DNA of 64,000 nucleotides from Serpula lacrymans var. lacrymans S7.9. Taxonomy: Eukaryota > Basidiomycota > Agaricomycetes > Boletales > Serpulaceae. The position numbers and the translations under genes are program-made. Positions within the stretch are counted from its first letter, which is position 1. Each line of letters begins with the position of its first letter. The stretch covers positions 405,349 through 469,348 of the forward strand of contig NW_006763304.1 in assembly GCF_000218685.1 (NCBI RefSeq). Direction: 5' to 3'. Positions 56,446 through 64,000 of this stretch are shown piece after piece. The notes under the pieces are model-generated. The model was not told the origin of the DNA, made no database searches, and saw only the letters and a program-made list of their open reading frames with translations.

Positions 56446-58440
56446 ATGCCTCCGAGTTCTTTTGACACACTAGCGACAACTACTTCTTTACGAGGAGCCG
56501 TGGGTCACAATGAAGCGCATGAACTACGACGTAGATGTGAAAATGGTGATATTCACATTGATAGACTACAACTGGAGAAGAGATTACTGAGGAAAGTTGA
56601 CATGCGAATGTCGATCCTAGTGGTGCTCTATATTTTGAACTTTGTGAGTATTGCCAGTGAACTTCGAGCAACTATCGCTCAACATTCCCCTCAGATAGAC
56701 AAAACAAACATTAGGCGAGGCTATTCGAATACAGTCTTGCATACCTGTGTATACTAAACGCTGCCAAAACAGCTCTGCACGACTTCAAGGCTTCCAGCAG
56801 GACTTACATCTTCAAGGACAGCAGTATTCAACCGTTTTGTCCATTCTCTTTGTCGGATACATCATCATGCAAGTCCCATCGTGAGTCTCATCGGTGTTGA
56901 AGGCATATTCACAGCTGACCCACAAATGGAAATATTCGCAGAAATATGTTTTTGAACTGGTTTGGGCGCCCTTCAATCCATATACCCTCTTGCGTTGTTA
57001 TCTGGGGCACTATCTCGATTCTTATAGGTTTGTGATATGTTCTCCAGTCTCGCAGTGTTGTTTTAAACTTACTCGAATCGAGTGGTTTAGGAGTAACTGA
57101 GAAGTAATCACACACGCATTAGACAGTGCTAATATACTGATTCCTGGGTAACTTTTATTCATAGCTATATCGGTGTTCTTCTAGCACGATTTTTTCTTGG
57201 CATCGTTGAATCAGCTTTCTTTCCGGGAGCATTATTCACAATATCGTGTTGGTATAAACGTGACGAAATTGGACTTAGGACCTCCATACTCGATTGTGGC
57301 AGTCTTATCAGTAACGGTTTTGGTGCTCTTGCAGCTTCTGGAATCCTGAGCGGTATGCAAGGCAAACTCGGACACTCTGCATGGAGGCAAGTCTGACCTA
57401 TTATTCAACTATTATAGCCAATAAAGTAGACTCCTGGCAGATGGCTTTTCTATATCGAGGGCAGCATTACCATTTTTGTTGCTCTCTGCGCAATGCTTAT
57501 TCTCCCTGACTTTCCTCACAACACACGTTGGCTTACTCCGGAAGAGAGGCAATTTGCTGTTTTGCGCTTGCAGGAGGACGTGGCAAAGGACTCTGCAAAT
57601 ACAGAAGAAACTACCCACCTTTCACCATTGAGAGGCCTCTGGCTGGCGCTCACAGACTGGAAAATGTGGTGGTTTACAATTGCAGCGACTCTTCAGCTTC
57701 TGTCGCAATCCTTCTATATCTTCTTCCCAACCCTCAGTGCAACGATGGGATTCGACACGACCATCTCTTTACTATTGTGTGCGCCACCATGGATTTGTGC
57801 AACATTTATCGTGTTCAGTATCTCACGGTATTTCCGTTCAGCTTTATGTATTTCTCCTTATTACTGAATCATTGCACTAGCTACTCCGACCACACAAAGC
57901 GGCGTTTTATCTTTATATTCGTGACAGAAACAATCAGCATCATTGGTTTTATCATCTCGATGTGCACAATGAACACTGTAGCAAGATACTTATCTCTGTA
58001 GGTGCAAGCCATTAATGTGTTTACTTGAACCTATTACTCAGATTACCTTGTTATAGTTTCCTGATGATTCAGTCATACGCTGGGCTTGTAGTTTTCTACA
58101 CTTGGATGAGCAACACGTTTCCTTGGTCCCCCGCTAAACGCGCTGTCTGCCTTGCATTCATGAATTCTATCTCTCAACTAGGCAATGTCTGTGGATCGTA
58201 TGTGGCCTGTTATCACTGCTGATTTCCAAGTCTCTGACATTTCACCTGTTCAGCTACGTATGGCCTTCCACATGGGGTCCATCGTACCGCTACTCATATG
58301 CTATTTGTGTCGCCTCAACGGCTTTGTTTATTATCATGTGCTGGGTCATGAGTATGCACCTCACAACTCTGAACAAGAAGATGGCGAAAGAGGAGGAGGA
58401 GCGTGGGGTTCTGACGCCTGGTTTTAGATACTTGGTTTGA
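56446..58440 (+). CDS. MFS anion:cation symporter, array copy 4
   Basis: Closest paralogue of copy 3, with much of the coding sequence and the intron positions the same. It starts MPPSSFDTLATTTSLRGAVG at 56446, then KVDMRMSILVVLYILNFIDK, ARLQGFQQDLHLQGQQYSTV, GYIIMQVPSNMFLNWFGRPS, LLARFFLGIVESAFFPGALF, SCWYKRDEIGLRTSILDCGS, WLFYIEGSITIFVALCAMLI, LPDFPHNTRWLTPEERQFAV and SFYIFFPTLSATMGFDTTIS. The end YVWPSTWGPSYRYSYAICVA leads to GVLTPGFRYLV. It shares both GC-AG introns with copy 3 (56715-56772 and 57387-57440). The copy 3 to copy 4 start distance is 2,773 bp. No frameshift or internal stop is seen. Confidence 0.87.
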
Positions 58441-59057
58441 TTGAGTAGGCCTTTTTAACATCTCCTTTACCGTTGTTGACCGTCTATGCTATTCTTTGCC
58501 TAGAAAACGTTCGCGCGAGCTATAGTGCGATGGTTCTTGATCTCAATAGTTTGTCTGGTCAGACGATATCACCTGTGTGCAGCATGATGCACATGTGTGT
58601 TGGTGACTAGGTGACTCTCGAAGGTAATCCAGATGGTCCCGTTCAGAATGAGCTGCCCCTTTTCTTTCCTACGACTCGCGGCACCAGGCTGACAACCTTG
58701 GAGTAAAGCCACAACCAATACACAGTATGCTCATTTGGTTCGAATATGCGCTGGCATATGGGTCCAAGTAGGACACCCTTTCGTCTGCCTGAATTCTGAT
58801 TTTGTCGAGCCCCATGTCAGCAACGAGCTCGGTTATGAATCCTTTTGACACCGAGCCTCAGCCACAGGACGGGACGTATAGACATGCACAACTTCATATG
58901 AACTCTGTTTGCAAGTAATGAACGCTTCTATCGTGTAAGTCATTTAAGTCATTGACAGAGTTGGTTAATCTGAAGTGATTTGAGACGCTGTTGTGCGATA
59001 CAACTGTAATCCCATCGATTTACTAAATAATGCTAGGGCACTGCTATGGTCGCCATT
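58441..59057. other. Convergent intergenic, nothing recognised
   Basis: 617 bp between the last MFS gene (plus) and the oxalate decarboxylase gene (minus). It must hold two terminators. The minus-strand frame at 58669-58851 shows no family likeness. Confidence 0.45.
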
Positions 59058-60288
59058 CTACATCTTGGCCTTGACGGCCTCCTTGACCTTCGCTTTCTGC
59101 AACGCTTCCATAAACTTTTTTCCATGTTCTGCGTGATTGTGAAGATTAAGATGTTCTAGCACCATTTGACCTGGCGAACCCTTCAACCACTCCTCTAACG
59201 AGAAATCTTCAAATTTTGGTGCCCTGAACACTTCCAGCATCTCTACTTCTTCACCATCTCCTCCAGTATTCTCTACGTAGTGCCCCAGACTGCGAGGCAC
59301 AATCCCGACGTCACCAGCCTGATAGTCAAATGTGCGCGCATTACCACTTCCTGCGAACACTGTGACGCGGGCATGTCCACGGATGAAGAACGACCATTCG
59401 TCTGCGTTGGGGTGCCAATGCAGCTCGCGAAGACCATGCGGTTCGATAATCACGTGTGCAGCAGAAATGGTAGTCGAAACTGGGAAATTGGATGTGTCGG
59501 TAATGCGAACTTCACCACCTGGAGTTTTTAGGGGGCGTTGCGCTAGCATACTGTGGGTGAAGCGGTGCTTAGATTTTGGAACAAAATTAACGATACTTGG
59601 AAGTGGAGAGGGAATCTCTCCGCGAAAGATATATTTCTCTGTGGAATATGATGAGACGAGCTGAAAGTGTGGTGGATTTTCAGCTTTACTTACCCTTTTT
59701 CGATAAATGGTCAAATACCGCAGGATCAAGCCTGAAGTTTTTGGCGACCACGTCTTTAGGTGTGTGGGAGAGCCAGTCAGACAGCAAAAAGGTCTCATCT
59801 TCCGAGAAGTTTCCATCGTCAAAGACGAGCATGAATTCACATCCCCCTGGCCCAATACCTTGAATCGAATGAGGCCTTCCCCTTGGGGCGTACCAAATAT
59901 CACCCTTTTGCAAATCGGCCTCGTATGCACCGCCATCAAGATCGAGCACTGTAAATCTGGATCGTCCCTCAAGCATATATGCCCACTCCGCCTCACGGTG
60001 CCAATGAAGCTCACGGATCGCGCCCTCTTCAAGACGCATATTGACACCAGCTAATTCAACAGATGATGGGAGCTCGCGGACGGTTGTCTGACGGGCCCAA
60101 CCTCCCTCTTCGATGCGGGTATGTGAATCTGCGAAAGACCACTTTAGGGAAGGGAGAGTGCCGTGATCGGTTTGTGGGGGGCGTACAAGAGAGGTAGCTT
60201 GTTTTTCGCGATCATAGTTTCGTGGTCCAATAATGTTGGATCCAAGAGAGTCTTGTTTTGGTTCGATAGGTGGCTTGGGAGGTGACAT
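59058..60288 (-). CDS. Oxalate decarboxylase (bicupin), no signal peptide
   Basis: Converts oxalate to formate and CO2 with Mn and O2. The gene has two exons with an intron at about 59692-59637, giving about 390 aa. Cupin 1 contains the metal motif AIRELHWHREAEWAYMLEG and PRGRPHSIQG. Cupin 2 contains GLRELHWHPNADEWSFFIRG and PRSLGHYVENTG. The first cupin ends DDGNFSEDETFLLSDWL; the SEDET segment aligns with the SENST lid of bacterial OxdC and keeps its glutamate, which favours decarboxylase over oxidase activity. The start MSPPKPPIEPKQDSLGSNII at 60288 lacks a signal peptide, and no upstream exon supplying one is evident. The enzyme is thus probably intracellular, unlike the secreted forms of many wood-rot fungi. 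Confidence 0.9.
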
Positions 60289-60850
60289 TGTGGACTGCGA
60301 GGTGGGGGTTGAAGAAACTTGAAGGATGCAATGAGAGCTTTTATATGATAAAAACCGAACAGTGACGCAGCCATGACGCAGGGTTCGACAGTAGATCGGA
60401 GAGTTGCGGTAAACTTATTCTGTAAGAGGAGAAGTTGCGTGCAGACTTGAGGTTGGAAAAGAGGAAGCACCGTTGGGACCATCAAGGGCGCCCGTACAAC
60501 GTCATAGCTATTTATGTCATTGAACCCAGGTTATCAATAGCTTGTCAATACTGCTGAGAACCAATCGATATGACATTGCTTACGATGACGATCACTAACC
60601 AATTCATGCTAACCGCGCCCTGTGCGCTGAAGATACGACCTACGCAGACGCATCGGAGTCCGAGTCTGTCAGTGACTATGGAAACTAGATAACAAAGATA
60701 ATGTTCGAATATAACGCCAACCCAGAAATGCTGAAGCTTACTCGTGCTATTAACCTTCTTAATCAAGTCCTTAATATGTAGTGATGGTCAAAAGCAAAAA
60801 GCTCGATTTGAATCTCGAATGAACCCAGAAAAAGTCAACACAAATGACCC
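60289..60850. other. Intergenic, nothing recognised
   Basis: 562 bp upstream of the oxalate decarboxylase gene, up to the tRNA-Gly gene. The minus-strand frame at 60144-60485 overlaps the coding exon in another frame and is a shadow. A T5 run (minus sense) about 20 bp beyond the tRNA 3' end could end its transcription. Confidence 0.45.
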
Positions 60851-60921
60851 TGCATTAAGAGGGAATCGAACCCCCGGCGGGTCGATGGCAACGACCCAGG
60901 TTACCACTACCCCATTAATGC
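60851..60921 (-). tRNA. tRNA-Gly(GCC), second identical copy
   Basis: Identical over its full length to the gene at 19903-19973, including box B GGTTCGATTCC, anticodon GCC and the perfectly paired acceptor stem GCATTAA/TTAATGC. Flanks differ except for a few bases (TGCATTAA and AATGCTT edges). The T-run of the terminator is shorter here (five T). Same strand as the first copy, 41 kb away. Confidence 0.9.
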
Positions 60922-61644
60922 TTATGAAATGATTGACGCCCGAATGCTTATACCTGAACGACGAGCAGACGTTGGCAGTCGCGTTTGCAATTGGCTGAGG
61001 CTGCGCTTGGCGAGGACATATAATACGACATCATGCATCATATCTTGTGCGCTGCCATCGGGCTCGAGTAACCAATGCACCATCGTTCAGGGCTCGATAT
61101 TGTAATGAATTACGATGTGCCGAAGCAGGCACTGTCAGCTAGAGACAAGCCATTCCTCATGCAATTAGTATTAGTTCGTACCAGGGATGAGAAAACGCTA
61201 ACGGACTGAGCCCAACATGTCAATCCACAGTCGATTCATTCCATTTTTAACCTAGCAAATATATGGGACTGGCAGGGTACTGTACAGTACGTACCTCCAG
61301 AGCGAAGGGCGGGTACTCCGATAGCGGGACGAGGGAAGGAGAGGTCCGTAAATGATACGATGGGAATCTTCAGGAACGTGCTTTCGACTAGGTGTACAAC
61401 TCGAATTGCAGTCTGGTGACCAGAAATTCAATGCGATGAACTTCACGATGTAGCATCCAGTGAAGAGGTGAACGAAGTAGAGATCAAATTACTGAAGCTA
61501 CATATTTCTAGAGGAGTATAAGATACATCTCAGCGAGGTAAGACAGGAAGGGGGTTAAGATAACGGTACTAATAAGCTTTGAGTCAGTGCGAACGAAAGG
61601 TCTGGACTGATCATATCACGGAATAACAACATTCTATGAGATTC
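60922..61644. other. Intergenic, nothing recognised
   Basis: 723 bp between the tRNA-Gly gene and the 3' end of the desaturase gene. It should contain the desaturase terminator. Short frames here have no family likeness. Confidence 0.45.
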
Positions 61645-63299
61645 TATGAGAACGTGGCCTTTGTTTTTGTTCCCACATAGGTGCTGATGAAAAGCCTCTG
61701 GCCAGGCGGGAGGATATGTTCCAAGGGAGCTTCGACTCCGCCCGCAAGGATACCCACGCGCATCATTGAAAGCAGCTTTTTGTGTTTCGCACATAATCAG
61801 CAACACGCGTGATGGCCGAACAAATAACAGAAACATACATTGTGAGCTGCGTGGGAATGTGCATATATCCCTCCAAAGAAAGACGCCGTCATGTCTTTAC
61901 CGGCGTTGTGAGTCAACAACGCTTGTCCTCCAGGGTGGCTGTCCAGGAACAGGGAAGCGTCATGAATGAAACCAGATATGAGAAGGAGAGTGCGGGACTT
62001 CGATTCTTCTTGGACTGTACGAAGGTGAGCAAAATTAGAGTTAGGCCGTTGAGACGGGATAAGTAACAACGGAACTTGAAGTGAAGGAACATACATGTTT
62101 CCCACGTTACTATAGGTAACTCGCTAGAAGGTACAGGCCACTTTAACGAATCTTGCACATCCTTGAGAGCCTTAAGTTTCATTGTCAGCGCACCCTTTTC
62201 AATCTCGTTGCTAGGGAACACTCGAAGGTGCGAGGCCAAGCCAAAATAATGGCATCCGGCAATGAACCACTTGGTAGGGTCATACTGATACCACCGGAAC
62301 GCATTCCTGGTTATAACGCAAATGTCGTGAGCTCGATGTGAAAATATAGACAGAACAGGACGATGATGTACCGGTAGTCCATGGGGAACTGATGATGGAA
62401 ATTGTGGTAACCCTCGCCCATGGTAAGGAGGGCGGACACGAGATGATCACGGGGAGAGTGCTTGTCATCATATGGCGTGCTCCCAAGGTAATGTGCGATT
62501 GAGTTGATGCAAAATGTGCTCTGGAAGGTCGATCCAAATCAGTACATACCAACCAGCCAAGGCGACCTGAATACAAACATGATGGCAAACAGTCATGCGA
62601 AGCGCCCCAACAAAGAAAAATCCACCTCTCCAATCTCCCCAACAAATACCAGGAATAATCATTGGGAGCAAATAACCGAATACTGTTAGGATGTAAAAAT
62701 ACCAACGATGTTGCCATTGTACGAGCGGATCTTTGCGTAAGTCGGACACATCAGCAGGACCAGTGCGGAGGTCCGATTCAAAAATCATCCATCCAATATG
62801 GGTCCACAACAACCCGCGTTCCGAGTTGTAAGGATCAAGATCGGTGTCGGTGTGACGATGGTGCGAGCGATGACGCCGGGCCCACCAGTAACAAGAACCT
62901 TGAACTGCACTTGCTCCAGCTAGCATCAAGATAAACTGTAACGGAAACGATGCATTGTATGATCTATGGGACCAAAGTCGATGATAGCCTGTTATTGCCT
63001 CGACTTCAGCTTTACTGTGCCCAACGGAGATTCATTTCACCTCAAACCCACCCGCAGTTATACCTGATTGTGTTCTGTCAGTAGGCTCGGAAGAACGAAA
63101 TGCATTGACACTCACCTAACATTGAAAATGTGTAATAGCACACAGAAGCAACAAAAGTCTTGAGAAGGAAAGGGACATAGAGAAGCCCATAAATCGACAG
63201 CGCCGGAGTGAAGAGTAATATGAAAAGATTGAACCAACGAACTCCAGTGATGGTTGGAAAATCCTTGGTAAGGTCGCGTATAACTTGAGTAGTGAACAT
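61645..63299 (-). CDS. OLE1: Delta-9 acyl-CoA desaturase with cytochrome b5 domain (Ole1 type)
   Basis: ER membrane enzyme that makes oleoyl/palmitoleoyl-CoA. From ATG 63299 the first exon is [20 protein letters not shown] with a membrane helix ([20 protein letters not shown]). The three His boxes of the di-iron site are present: [34 protein letters not shown], and [16 protein letters not shown]. The middle reads [20 protein letters not shown] and GWDW-type [15 protein letters not shown]. The C-terminal cytochrome b5 part has [20 protein letters not shown] and [11 protein letters not shown], then [13 protein letters not shown], ending at 61645. Several introns, total about 470 aa. A longer start is possible because an open stretch continues upstream of 63299, but it lacks an ATG in frame. 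Confidence 0.87.
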
Positions 63300-64000
63300 G
63301 TCTCCGGCGCGCGACACTGAGTGAACAAGAAAGACCGTCAGGTATCAGATTACACAGGTAAGAAAAGGCTTTGTTACCAAGCGCTGGGTTATATATGAAG
63401 CTCGGGTTCGTCAACTGTGAGACAATATAAAAAACTTCCGCCTAGTTATTGTCCGAACGTCGAAACGTTTCGACTGATTCCATGTTCCGGACTCAGTCTG
63501 TCTGAATTACAATGCCTGATTTGCGCTCGGTTCGTAAAGACAAAAGCCGGGCATCCTGTGTCCAAATTCAAGCCCAGAAGTTTGAATGCAATCTGGATGA
63601 AACCAGAACCTTGACATTGGCCAACTGAGTGTCTGTAGTGAGGCACAGGCTGTTAGTCAGTCAGGATTATGCACTAAGGATCCTTGAGAAACAAAGGGAT
63701 GCGCTGGGATGAAATTACTGGAGTAAGTAACTTACTAAGGACCTGTGCGACTCAGCATAGGGTTCAACTAGTAAATCGAGCTTCTACCTCGAGCGAGGCG
63801 TAAGAAAAAAAAAATGAATGAAACGCACGTCACCCAAACTGTTGCCCGTCTGCTTTTTAACTATCCTGCGCTCCTTGTAGATCCTTCTGTTTCGAGAACT
63901 GCAAGCCATAACTTCGCCCCTCTAATTAAACTGATGATAGAACCAAGGATGCGAAAAACGTCGACATCTTGGGTATTGTGAGGAGTGTCAAACACCGTTC
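63300..64000. other. Window end, promoter of desaturase
   Basis: The last 701 bp lie upstream of the desaturase gene. No gene, RNA or repeat is recognised. An A10-type homopolymer lies near 63810. Confidence 0.45.

Noticed and set aside
53673..58440. MFS copies 3 and 4 as pseudogenes because of missing GT donors
   Set aside because: GC donors with preceding AG and proper acceptors restore the frame at exactly the intron positions used in copies 1 and 2, and no other defects were found.

Overview
The window is nuclear DNA of a filamentous basidiomycete, most likely an Agaricomycete. Nearly every gene is cut by many short introns (about 45-80 nt). Gene content is typical of mushrooms: a multi-exon STE3 pheromone receptor, a HET-domain protein, a basidiomycete-type 7-TM protein, an etherase-like GST pair, an F-box/LRR protein and decayed chromodomain Ty3/gypsy sequence. 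All gene models are read by eye from splice signals and family motifs; the outer coordinates span introns.

Layout. 0.4-14.2 kb: a small mitochondrial-type protein, eIF3 subunit l, a basic coiled-coil protein, a Qc-SNARE (syntaxin-8 type), a secreted Ser/Thr-rich protein, a class-I glutamine-amidotransferase-like protein, a 7-TM protein whose frame breaks at an A8 run, and a cytochrome P450. 14.4-19.6 kb: a repeat island. It holds a fold-back element with about 200-bp inverted arms, a core that recurs inverted 4.3 kb away, regularly spaced 10-bp palindromes, an orphan ORF, a gypsy chromodomain fossil and short direct repeats. 19.9-25.7 kb: tRNA-Gly(GCC), an F-box protein, an NAD-dependent epimerase/dehydratase and a CUE-domain (Cue1-like) membrane protein. 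25.7-29.1 kb is gene-poor with two hairpin repeats.

29.1-39.4 kb is housekeeping: gamma-tubulin complex component 2, mitochondrial ribosomal protein uS4m (the two diverge from a 229-bp gap), a ferric reductase and Elongator subunit ELP4. 39.7-48.0 kb: two paralogous GST genes on the minus strand bracket a plus-strand STE3 receptor, followed by a HET-domain gene. 48.7-58.4 kb: four tandem paralogous MFS anion:cation symporters, the last two a recent duplication that shares GC-AG introns. 59.0-63.3 kb: an oxalate decarboxylase without a signal peptide, a second identical tRNA-Gly(GCC) and a delta-9 fatty-acid desaturase with C-terminal cytochrome b5.

I see no biosynthetic gene cluster and no CRISPR-like array. 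The most unusual structures are the phased palindrome arrays in the repeat island, the MFS array with its splice-donor switch, and the STE3/GST/HET neighbourhood.
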